A stretch of 64,000 nt of DNA from Rhodospirillales bacterium (lineage in GTDB: Bacteria > Pseudomonadota > Alphaproteobacteria > SP197): positions 1-64,000 of the forward strand of contig JACONG010000012.1 of assembly GCA_014323865.1 (NCBI GenBank), in the 5' to 3' direction. How positions within the stretch are numbered: position 1 is the first letter of the stretch; every line of letters starts with the position of its first letter. A model generated the notes under the pieces. It searched no databases, was not told the DNA's origin, and saw only the letters and a program-made list of their open reading frames with translations. The translations under genes were made by a program, and so were the position numbers. Below, one piece after another: positions 34,692-42,564 of the stretch.

Positions 34692-35210
34692 TCAGGTAGC
34701 AACGGGCGACGCCATAGCGTCCAGATACCCGTCGATCTTGCGCGCGAAGTGTTCCTTGATCCGATCAGGATCAATTGCCTTGCTGCGCACACCCGGGGCA
34801 TAGGTTTCACTCCATGGGGTGTCGGCCTCATGCGTCTTGTTGCGCAGATCCCAACCGGAAAACCGCTTGTAGATGTCCCACACCATACCGAGCACGCTGC
34901 GCACATCCTGGTCGTCGTCCGGGATGGACGGCTCAATGTATTCCACGTTCTCCCAGTTCATCACGCCCGCACGAACCGTGATCGGCGCACTGCGGAAGCG
35001 CTTGAACTCGTGAAACAGCGACGGAATCACAGGGCCGTGCCGCCACGCCTCGATCGGCTCGTCGAACAGCTGACGACCCAGCGTGGCCAACACCCAGCCG
35101 TAGCCGATGTAGACCAACTTCTGAAGTTTCATAGGGTCAATGCCGCGACCTTCCTGGTCGGCTCGATCAAGGAAGAAGTTCGCAACATGAGCGGCCTCGT
35201 AAGGCATCAT
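34692..35210 (-). CDS. Panacea-domain (DUF4065) protein, putative antitoxin
   Basis: This protein of about 172 residues carries the Panacea/SocA-like domain: AHVANFFLDRADQEGRGIDP, MKLQKLVYIGYGWVLATLG, and EPIEAWRHGPVIPSLFHEFK. The M-KLQKL-Y-A/G and EAW-HGPV-P-L signatures are diagnostic. The C-terminal part (about 100-172) is family-specific. The start is one of two ATGs at 35210/35207; the frame stays open upstream to 35264. Panacea proteins act as versatile antitoxins or as ClpXP adaptors (SocA). The small membrane protein just downstream is the likely partner. Confidence 0.85.
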   Translation of the reverse strand: MMPYEAAHVANFFLDRADQEGRGIDPMKLQKLVYIGYGWVLATLGRQLFDEPIEAWRHGPVIPSLFHEFKRFRSAPITVRAGVMNWENVEYIEPSIPDDDQDVRSVLGMVWDIYKRFSGWDLRNKTHEADTPWSETYAPGVRSKAIDPDRIKEHFARKIDGYLDAMASPVAT

Positions 35211-35798
35211 ACTCGGATCTCCCCTTATGTAGTAGTCCCCGATTTTAAGGGGAACATCGTTCACTGGTCAATGTTCACTGGTCAAATAGGTCAAGCGCCG
35301 CGCGACGTTCGTCCGGTCACGCGCAGGCCACGACGTCGTTGTCGCTGTCGCTGTCGCCCATGCAGGGATAGGCCGCCCACGATCACGTCTGCCACCACCC
35401 GGCCACCCCACTTGCCCCATTCGGGGTTGCGCACGACAATCATGGCCGCCTCCAGGGCGTCAGACCCCGCTTGAGCCGCACCTCGACGACCCGCGCCGCG
35501 AACCAGCAAGCGTTCAGCCTCAAATGACCCAGGCGGGCGGTTTGCTCGGGCTCCTTTTCATTCTTGAGAGGTCGCATTGAACGCCAGATAGATCAGGATC
35601 AATTTCACTGCCGCGTCATCGCTGGGAAAATGACCGTGAGTTCAGATAGCGCAGCGAGCCAACGCCTTGGCGTCTCACCGCTTGAACCGTCATGAAAGTG
35701 CGGGGACTGTGGGATTGCTCGTGTATCGCGGCACACGCCGGTCGAGCACGTCGTTGACGCATATCGAGCCGTTGTCGAGAGACCCCGGGCGCGGCGGT
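35211..35798. other. Non-coding stretch with short hexanucleotide repeat
   Basis: No convincing gene is seen in these 588 bases. A direct repeat GTCGTT-GTCGCT-GTCGCT-GTCGCC occurs near 35335-35357. A near-direct repeat TGGTCAATGTTCACTGGTCA occurs near 35264-35284. A minus-strand frame with EAAMIVVRNPEWGKWGGRVV may be a decayed piece of an unknown gene. Confidence 0.4.
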
Positions 35799-36494
35799 CT
35801 ACTCGCTTGATGCGACGGATGGTGTGTCGTTCAGCAGTGCTTTGGCCGCGGCGATCTCGTCGATCGTCATGTGTTCCGTCAGGTGCTCCTGAGCCGATGC
35901 GCCGATCGGCATATGCTCCGCCGCGAGGCCATAGTAATAATAGGCCTGCACGAAGTCCTGGGGAACGCCGTAGCCGGAGCTGTACATGAAGCCCATGCGA
36001 TACTGGCTGCGCACGTGTCCCTGCTCGGCTGCAGCGCGGTACCAGCGGACGGCGAGATTGTCGTCGCGTTCCATGTGCGCGCCGTCGCGATAGAGCTTGC
36101 CGAGCTGGAATTGCGCTTCCGCATCGCCCGTGTCGGCAGCGCGGGCGATGTGATCGACGCCCGTCGCAACGTCCCGGGTGACATGAACGCCAGCGATCAG
36201 GACCAGACCGTAGCGCACCATCGCGGGCACGAACGCGCACGCGGCGGCGGCGGCATAGTAGGTTACCGCAAGGGTGCGATCCCTGGTGACGCCGATGCCG
36301 TCGTCATACATGCGGCCGAGATTGAACATCGCGGCGGCATGTCCTGAGTCCGCGAGCGGCGTCCAGATTGCCACCGCGGTCTCGTACTGACGCTGGCTGA
36401 ACGCCAGCATGCCATCTCCGTAGGTTCCGGCGCGCGCAGGCGACACCGCAAGGAATACGGCCACAGCGGCCATAACGAGGCGTCTCAAGGTCAT
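35799..36494 (-). CDS. Exported Sel1-like repeat protein
   Basis: This 231-residue protein has a signal peptide (to ARA near residue 23) and four to five Sel1 repeats. Clear units are GHAAAMFNLGRMYDDGIGV, GDAEAQFQLGKLYRDGAHME and GHVRSQYRMGFMYSSGYGVP. Each has the A-x2-LG-x-Y-x2-G pattern that forms a helical hairpin for protein contacts. It is likely periplasmic and a scaffold. The partner is unknown. The NTF2-like gene lies 25 bases upstream on the same strand. Confidence 0.85.
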   Translation of the reverse strand: MTLRRLVMAAVAVFLAVSPARAGTYGDGMLAFSQRQYETAVAIWTPLADSGHAAAMFNLGRMYDDGIGVTRDRTLAVTYYAAAAACAFVPAMVRYGLVLIAGVHVTRDVATGVDHIARAADTGDAEAQFQLGKLYRDGAHMERDDNLAVRWYRAAAEQGHVRSQYRMGFMYSSGYGVPQDFVQAYYYYGLAAEHMPIGASAQEHLTEHMTIDEIAAAKALLNDTPSVASSE

Positions 36495-36518
36495 CGTCTC
36501 CCCGGATTCGGCCCGGAC

Positions 36519-36914
36519 TCAATGCACGGACACATCGCGTGGCGGCGAAGCCTCCTGGACGGTGCGGCTCGGCCCGGCCTGGTGATGGGCCACGCGCCAA
36601 CCAGCCCCTTCCTTGCGGAAAATGTTGGTCGCGACCAGCATCCCGTCGCCGAGGCCTTCATAACAGATCACATGGGCTGTTGCCCCGCTCACAAATGCAC
36701 GGGCACCCACACAACGCACCCCCGGCGGGCTCGCAAGGATCGCTTTCCAGCTCTCCATGACCGCCGTGCGACCGACCAGAGCCTGCCACCCGGGATGGAT
36801 GCACGTGATGGCGTCAGTGGACGACCAGACCCGTTGCATCGCCTCCATGTCGCCGCGTGCAAACGCGACATAGAAGTCCATATTGGCCTCCAGAACGGCC
36901 TCCTCGTCGGTCAT
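36519..36914 (-). CDS. NTF2-like/SnoaL-fold protein
   Basis: This 131-residue protein has the cone-shaped NTF2-like fold: MDFYVAFARGDMEAMQRVWS, then ITCIHPGWQALVGRTAVMES, ending GAGWRVAHHQAGPS. The H-P-GW and final HH-x-GPS pattern is common in uncharacterised bacterial members; some bind small molecules, some are enzymes. The start ATG 36914 overlaps an upstream stop as ATGA, so it was once translated after another gene, which now seems decayed. It is cytoplasmic. Confidence 0.82.
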   Translation of the reverse strand: MTDEEAVLEANMDFYVAFARGDMEAMQRVWSSTDAITCIHPGWQALVGRTAVMESWKAILASPPGVRCVGARAFVSGATAHVICYEGLGDGMLVATNIFRKEGAGWRVAHHQAGPSRTVQEASPPRDVSVH

Positions 36915-37080
36915 GCCGCCTCCGGCCACAGGTGCAGGTCAGCCGGATCGTCGGCCCGGACAATCCTGGTACAGACGACCCCGATGCTGCCGCCGATGCT
37001 GCCACCGTCGAAAACCGCGTTGTTATGCATGATGCTCCCGATCCGGTGTGCGTCGGACAGACGAACCCGGTTATCCCCCC
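36911..37080 (-). pseudogene. 3' remnant of an unidentified gene upstream of NTF2-like gene
   Basis: A minus-strand frame ends LHLWPEAA with a TGA that overlaps the next ATG. Upstream it reads SDAHRIGSIMHNNAVFDGGS. This coupling suggests the 3' end of a real gene. Before about 37080 the frame loses protein character, and no start or domain is recognised. The function is unknown. The 37081-37387 gap shows nothing else. Confidence 0.3.
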
Positions 37081-37387
37081 GGTTATCCCATGAATGGCAT
37101 CGACCGTATCCGACACCCTGCCGCCTTCGTGGAAACGTGCATGACACGACGACGGCGCAACGGCACGCTCCCCGCACGTCCTGCAATCGCTCCTTACAAC
37201 GATGTTCGCCTGCCGGCCAGTTCCGGTGCGGATGACGCGATCGGGCCGGGAGCGGCGGGGTCCTCAGGAACCGCCCGCGTGAGGCAAGAGACGCTGCAGG
37301 GCCTTCCGGACGACCCGGAGGTTGGCCGCCTCTTCTCCGGCGGTTGAGGCTGTGGTACACTTCGGCCTGCTCAACAGGGGGCCGGCC

Positions 37388-39784
37388 ATGAACGACATCC
37401 CGGGCGACATCAAATTCCTGGTGACAGCCGCGCCGCAATTCCCCGATGAGGAGGCCCGCAGGGCCGCGCGCCGGCTGTTCGGCAGGGATGGCGACGTCAA
37501 GCCCCTCGACAGCGACCGCGACCGGAACTTCCGTCTCGGAAACGATGACGGCCAGTGGGTTCTGAAGTTCTCCCATCCCGATGAAGACGTCTCGGTGATC
37601 GACTTCCAGACCCGCGCGCTGATGCACATCGCCGGGACCGATCCCGGCCTCCCGGTTCCGCATGTCGTGCCGACCAGAAAGGGCCAGCCGTTCGGCAGGG
37701 CCAGGGCACCGGACGGGCGCACCAGCATCGTGCGCCTGCTGAGCTGGGTGCCGGGCCGGGATCTCTACGAGGTCGAGGATACCCGCCGGCTGCGCCACAG
37801 CGCCGGCGCCATGGTCGGCAGGCTCGATCACGCGCTTGCCGGCTTCTTCCATCCGGCCGGGCTCCACACCATGCTGTGGGACATCAGACAGGCGCCGCAG
37901 CTGCGCATTCATACGGGCGAGCTCTCAAGGAAATCCTGGCAGAGGCTGGCGAACCGGGCATTCGACGGCTTCATTGAGCGTGTCCTGCCGCGCTGGACCC
38001 ACCTGCGCGCCCAGGTCATCCACAACGACGCCAACAAGGCCAACATGGTGGTCGATCCCGACAGGCCGGACGAGGTTACCGGCGTGATCGACTTCGGCGA
38101 CATGATCCACGGCCCGATCGCCGCCGAGATCGCCATGGCGGCCGACAGCTTCGCCATGGATGCGCCCGACCCCGTCGAACGGATGATCGACGTCATGACG
38201 GGTTTCGACTCCGTCTTCCCGCTGCGCGAGGACGAGGTTGACGTGCTGTTCGACATGACCGTGGTGCGCTTCGCCATCGGTGCCGCGATCGTGGCCCGCC
38301 GCGCCGCCGCCCGCAAGGGCTCGCCCGACTATCTGCCCGGCTTCGACAGGCGCGCGATATCCGGCATCGACCGCATGTTCACAATCGGCCGCGAGGCGGC
38401 CACGGAACGCTTCCGTGACGCGCTGCGCATGCCGAAACGCTGCGTCATGGGCACCGTCGACACGCCCGAGGCCACCGACCTGCCGGAACAGCTCAAGCGC
38501 CGGCACAGGTATCTCGGCAGGCACCTGAGCCTGTTCTACAGGAATCCGATCCATGTCGAGCGCGGGCGCGGTGCGATCCTCTACGACGCCAACGGACGCG
38601 CCTTTGTCGATGCCTACAACAACGTCACCAGCGTCGGGCACTGCCACCCGCATGTGGTGAACGCCATGCACAGACAGGCCTCGGCGCTCGCCACGAACAC
38701 GCGCTACGTCTATGCGATCCTGGCCGACTATGCCGAACGCCTGCAGGGCACGATGCCGGGCAGGCTGCAGTGCTGCATCCTGGTGAACTCCGGCAGTGAG
38801 GCGAACGACATCGCCTGGCAGATGTCGACCATGCTGACCGGCAAGCGCGGCGGCATCGTGATGGAGCACGCCTATCACGGCATCACCGAGGCGACTGTCG
38901 CCATGTCGCCTGCGGGCATCGACTGGAACGCGCCCGACCATGCCGGGAAGGTCGCACCGCACATCGCCACCATGATCGCGCCCGATACCTATCGCGGCCC
39001 CTATCGCCGCGGGGAAAAGGGCCTGGCCGACAAATACGCCGCCGATGCGGACCGCGCGATCGCCCAACTGGACGCCAGCGGCCATGGCACGGCGTGCCTC
39101 ATGGTCGACACCTCGTTCTGCAGCAACGGCATCCCCGACGTCCCGAAAGGTTATCTCGGGAAGGTCGCCGCCAGGGTCCGCGCCGCCGGCGGCATGATCG
39201 TCGCCGACGAGGTGCAGTACGGCTTCGGACGCCCCGGCACGCACATGTGGGGCTTCGAGTACCACGGCATCCGTCCCGATATCGTCACCATCGGCAAGCC
39301 GGTCGGCGACGGCTTCCCGCTCGGTGTCGTCGTCACCACGCCGCAGATCCTGCACGATTACATGGAGGTCACGGGCCTCTTCAGCACCTTCGGCGGCAAC
39401 CCCGTGGCCTGTGCCGCCGGCCTTGCCGTGCTCGACGTGCTGGAGCGCGAGGACCTGCTCGCGAACTGCCGCATCACCGGCAACCACATGAAGGCGGGCC
39501 TGACCGAACTGATGGGTCGCCACGAATGCATCGGCGATGTCCGGGGCCATGGCTTCGTGATTGGTGTCGAGATCGTCGGCAATCGCGTGACTCTGGAGCC
39601 CGATGCGCCGATGACGACCGCCATCATGAACCGCATGCGCGAACTCGGCGTGCTGGTCGGACGCGAGGGCCATCACGGCAACGTCTTCAAGATCAGGCCG
39701 CCCATGGTCTTCAGCAGGGACAACGCCGACAGCCTTGTCACGGCCATGGACCAGGCCATCAACGAACTGACCGCAACGAACTGA
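37388..39784 (+). CDS. Fused APH-type kinase and class III PLP-dependent enzyme (phospho-lyase-like)
   Basis: This 798-residue protein has two domains. Residues 1-350 are an aminoglycoside-phosphotransferase/hydroxylysine-kinase-like domain with catalytic loop HNDANKANM (about 211-219) and metal motif VIDFGDM. Residues 395-798 are a class III aminotransferase fold: NSGSEANDIAWQM for phosphate binding, VADEVQYGFGRPGTHMWGFE, and catalytic Lys in IGKPVGDGFPLG (about 637). Human HYKK and PHYKPL do these two steps in turn on hydroxylysine, and AGXT2L1 acts on phosphoethanolamine. The fusion probably phosphorylates an amino alcohol and then eliminates phosphate. The peptidase-like middle domain of longer relatives is absent. 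Confidence 0.88.
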   Translation: MNDIPGDIKFLVTAAPQFPDEEARRAARRLFGRDGDVKPLDSDRDRNFRLGNDDGQWVLKFSHPDEDVSVIDFQTRALMHIAGTDPGLPVPHVVPTRKGQPFGRARAPDGRTSIVRLLSWVPGRDLYEVEDTRRLRHSAGAMVGRLDHALAGFFHPAGLHTMLWDIRQAPQLRIHTGELSRKSWQRLANRAFDGFIERVLPRWTHLRAQVIHNDANKANMVVDPDRPDEVTGVIDFGDMIHGPIAAEIAMAADSFAMDAPDPVERMIDVMTGFDSVFPLREDEVDVLFDMTVVRFAIGAAIVARRAAARKGSPDYLPGFDRRAISGIDRMFTIGREAATERFRDALRMPKRCVMGTVDTPEATDLPEQLKRRHRYLGRHLSLFYRNPIHVERGRGAILYDANGRAFVDAYNNVTSVGHCHPHVVNAMHRQASALATNTRYVYAILADYAERLQGTMPGRLQCCILVNSGSEANDIAWQMSTMLTGKRGGIVMEHAYHGITEATVAMSPAGIDWNAPDHAGKVAPHIATMIAPDTYRGPYRRGEKGLADKYAADADRAIAQLDASGHGTACLMVDTSFCSNGIPDVPKGYLGKVAARVRAAGGMIVADEVQYGFGRPGTHMWGFEYHGIRPDIVTIGKPVGDGFPLGVVVTTPQILHDYMEVTGLFSTFGGNPVACAAGLAVLDVLEREDLLANCRITGNHMKAGLTELMGRHECIGDVRGHGFVIGVEIVGNRVTLEPDAPMTTAIMNRMRELGVLVGREGHHGNVFKIRPPMVFSRDNADSLVTAMDQAINELTATN

Positions 39785-39798
39785 CCGGGAGTTGGAGC

Positions 39799-39888
39799 AT
39801 GTACAGTCACATCACATTGGGCACCGACGACCTCGGGAAGGCGGTCGCCTTCCAGGGGCGGGCCGGACGGTCACGCTCGCAAGCGTGA
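39799..39888 (+). pseudogene. VOC/glyoxalase-family gene, truncated
   Basis: An ATG with GGAG upstream starts MYSHITLGTDDLGKAVAF, the first strand and helix of VOC-superfamily (glyoxalase/bleomycin-resistance) proteins of about 125 residues. The likeness ends at the next codon and a stop follows after eleven unrelated residues. Only the 5' end remains, 15 bases after the kinase/PLP fusion gene, with which it was probably co-transcribed. Confidence 0.6.
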
Positions 39889-39926
39889 GCCTGCTGGTCG
39901 ACGATCGGGGGCACCTGCCCTCCCCT

Positions 39927-40922
39927 TCAGGCACTCTCGCCAGGCCCTTCCGCCGGCTCGACGAAGCGTAGCGCGTCAAGGATTGCATCGACACCGGCAT
40001 CCGGCGCGGTGGCCCGGGTCGAGAGTTGCCGACGCCAGGCGCGCGCACCGGGCTGCCCCTGGTAGAGGCCCAGCATGTGACGGGTCATGCGCCTGAGCGG
40101 CACGCCCGCCGCCAGATTGCGCTCCAGGTACGGCAGCCAGGCCTCGACGATGCCGCGCCGGGTCGGCCCGCGGCGATCGTCGCCGAACACGAGCCGGTCG
40201 GCCTCGGCCAGCACATACGGCGCATGATAGGCGGCCCGCCCGATCATGACGCCGTCGACCGTCTCGAGATGCTCCAGCGCCGTCCCGAGATCCGGAACGC
40301 CGCCGTTGATATTGATCTCAAGCTCCGGAAACCGTTGCTTCGTGGCGTAGACCACATCGTAGCGCAGCGGCGGTATCTCACGGTTTTCCCTGGGCGACAG
40401 CCCCTGCAGCCAGGCCTTGCGCGCGTGCACCGTGAAGCTTGTGCAGCCGGTCTGCGCGATCCGTTCAACGAACGACGGCAGGGTTTCCTCGTCATCCATG
40501 TCGTCGATCCCGATGCGGCACTTTACGGTCACCGGCACGGAGACGGCCCGCGACATGGCTGTCACGCAGCGCGCGACGCGCTCGGGTTCGGCCATCAGAC
40601 AGGCACCGAACCGACCGGACTGCACCCGGTCGCTGGGACAACCGACATTGAGATTGACCTCGTCGTAGCCGAAATCCCCGGCGATGCGGGCCGCCTCGCC
40701 CAGGGCATCGGCGTCGGAGCCTCCGAGTTGCAGGGCGACCGGATGTTCGACCACGTCGAAGCCAAGCAGCCGCTCCCTGTCGCCGTGACGCACCGCCTCG
40801 GCCACCACCATCTCGGTGTAGAGCAGCGTTCGCGTCGTCACGCAGCGCAGGAACGCCCGATCGTAGCGATCGGTACAATCCATCATCGGTGCAACGCTGA
40901 GGCGGCGGTCCGGTCCGTTCAT
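39927..40922 (-). CDS. dusA: tRNA-dihydrouridine(20/20a) synthase DusA
   Basis: This 331-residue flavoenzyme reduces U20/U20a in the tRNA D-loop using FMN and NADPH. The N-terminus reads RLSVAPMMDCTDRYDRAFLR. The catalytic Cys region is NLNVGCPSDRVQSGRFGACL, with KCRIGIDDMD and a C-terminal helical domain (RMTRHMLGLYQGQPGAR) that is diagnostic of DusA. Length is normal. Nothing in the 164-base gap downstream of its start suggests another gene. Confidence 0.95.
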   Translation of the reverse strand: MNGPDRRLSVAPMMDCTDRYDRAFLRCVTTRTLLYTEMVVAEAVRHGDRERLLGFDVVEHPVALQLGGSDADALGEAARIAGDFGYDEVNLNVGCPSDRVQSGRFGACLMAEPERVARCVTAMSRAVSVPVTVKCRIGIDDMDDEETLPSFVERIAQTGCTSFTVHARKAWLQGLSPRENREIPPLRYDVVYATKQRFPELEININGGVPDLGTALEHLETVDGVMIGRAAYHAPYVLAEADRLVFGDDRRGPTRRGIVEAWLPYLERNLAAGVPLRRMTRHMLGLYQGQPGARAWRRQLSTRATAPDAGVDAILDALRFVEPAEGPGESA

Positions 40923-41086
40923 GGTCCGCTCATGATCTGTTCATGGTCCTGCGGGCGTCCCATGCACCTGCCCGCAGGATCCTGCGCGGCGGTTCGCATC
41001 AGGCACACGGAACCGTTCACATGGCTCCGAAGACGCTGCCCCCAGGTGATGGTCATGCCTCCGCACACATCCTGCCAAGGTGCGGA

Positions 41087-42085
41087 TCAGTCGAACTGCT
41101 GTGCGATCTGCTCGGTTCCAACGCCTTCCTTCAGCACACGGAGATCGTGGTAGCTGACCGCCGCAACAGATGCCAAAACCCCTATGCCGATCAACTGTGG
41201 GAACACTAAGATGATGGTGATGGAGAAAAAGTTTACGCGTATCAGGTCTAACGCGCCGACGGCCTCGAACACAAATAATGTGATGAATATCGTGACGAAA
41301 AAGAGCACATAAAAGATCGCGAAGACAGCCAGAGAGACCGCGATGATCGCGATGATGATGGCCAGAACCTTCCAGCGGTAACCCTTCGTCAACGCAATGC
41401 TTCGACCCATCGACGGGAACGGATTTATCTTTTCGACCACGGCAGCCGGCAGTACCACCCACAGCAGGACGAACAGCCAGAGCAGCAGCGCCCACGCCGC
41501 AATCGGACCGATGATCGGAACCATTAATGTCAGAAGAAAAAAGGGAACCATGACGATTATGGATCCAATCAACAACACCACAATCAGGAAAAGCAGGCGC
41601 AGGACGTTCTTCAGGGACTGGATTAGAATCTTGATCCCGTCGGCCTCTCCTCTGTGCAGAAGAGAGACGACACCGTAGGTGATGCCGCCCGACAAGAAGA
41701 AGGATATCGCCATAAATCTAATATTCACTTCGAACATTATCTGGATGCTGTCTAAATCTTTGGACTGCAGGCCGAAGAACTTTACAATCAGGTTGACCAG
41801 CTTTTTGGGCGTCGAGCTGACTTCCTCTTTAATTAGCAGGTTGACGAGATTTCCGAGCAGGTTGACGAGTTCTTTGAGCACGTCGATAAACGCTTCAAAG
41901 CTTGACGGGGGTAGTGTCGGCAAATTCGGCGTAGAGTCCATACTCTCATTCAGGAATAAATCTATTACAATAGCCAGCAGTATGCTGGTGGCCAAGAGAA
42001 CGGGAAGAAACCGTGTCAGATTCCGAAAGTACAAAGAAATCCCGCGTCCCAGCACGGAGCCGATTCGAAACGCCTCGATTTTCAT
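41087..42085 (-). CDS. Multi-pass membrane protein, paralogue of the protein at 50077-50931
   Basis: This 332-residue protein has six or so hydrophobic helices. It begins FRIGSVLGRGISLYFRNLTR, has an ALTKGYRW-type loop (SMGRSIALTKGYRWKVLAII), and ends VAAVSYHDLRVLKEG. The layout and C-terminal YHDLR motif resemble membrane domains related to glycerophosphodiester phosphodiesterase (DUF975/DUF7544-like). The function is unknown. Codon use is richer in A+T than most of the window. A paralogue with the same N- and C-terminal motifs lies beyond the restriction island. Confidence 0.75.
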   Translation of the reverse strand: MKIEAFRIGSVLGRGISLYFRNLTRFLPVLLATSILLAIVIDLFLNESMDSTPNLPTLPPSSFEAFIDVLKELVNLLGNLVNLLIKEEVSSTPKKLVNLIVKFFGLQSKDLDSIQIMFEVNIRFMAISFFLSGGITYGVVSLLHRGEADGIKILIQSLKNVLRLLFLIVVLLIGSIIVMVPFFLLTLMVPIIGPIAAWALLLWLFVLLWVVLPAAVVEKINPFPSMGRSIALTKGYRWKVLAIIIAIIAVSLAVFAIFYVLFFVTIFITLFVFEAVGALDLIRVNFFSITIILVFPQLIGIGVLASVAAVSYHDLRVLKEGVGTEQIAQQFD

Positions 42086-42147
42086 GACTGCCTTCCTGTC
42101 GCCGACGAAATACTAACATATGCTCAGTTCACCTGAAAGATCCAGTA

Positions 42148-42519
42148 TCAGTGAAGAAGGCTCGGATCCTCGCCAGGCAGTGTGCTGACGGGCTCACCCA
42201 GCGCGACGCGCTCCCAAGCGCCCTTCGTGGTGTGCGCGTCGATGGCTTCAATGAATCCCGGCGGTGTTTCGTCATGGACCAAGGTGAGGGCAATCAGACC
42301 GCCGGGGTGAACGATACGCAGAAGTTCGTCGAACCACGTGGCCACGCGATAGGCGGCTTCATCGAGCGCACAAATGATGAAACAGGGTTCGCCGGTCATC
42401 GACATGATGGCGGCGCAATAGATGGTTTCCGACGCCATGTCGCCGGTCGTCCAGCGCAGCAACTCGGTCTCGTCCCTGATGCACCGCCAGCCTTGAGACC
42501 GACCGGACACCGGATTCAC
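42148..42519 (-). CDS. Unknown 123-aa protein downstream of res
   Basis: A GTG at 42519 with GGGAG upstream opens a frame starting MNPVSGRSQGWRCIRDETEL. It continues with MTGEPCFIICALDEAAYRVA and LLRIVHPGGLIALTLVHDE. I do not recognise the family. It starts 45 bases after the res stop in the same direction and may be the last gene of the restriction operon or a separate remnant. Mixed helix-strand character and normal codon use suggest a real soluble protein. Confidence 0.45.
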   Translation of the reverse strand: MNPVSGRSQGWRCIRDETELLRWTTGDMASETIYCAAIMSMTGEPCFIICALDEAAYRVATWFDELLRIVHPGGLIALTLVHDETPPGFIEAIDAHTTKGAWERVALGEPVSTLPGEDPSLLH

Positions 42520-42564
42520 GCATGTCTCCCATTTCTGTGCTGCAATTTGCCCCCGGGCTTCACA

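Noticed and set aside
37925-39676. 583-codon minus-strand frame opposite the kinase/PLP fusion gene
   Set aside because: It mirrors codon bias of the real gene; no motif, no ribosome site.
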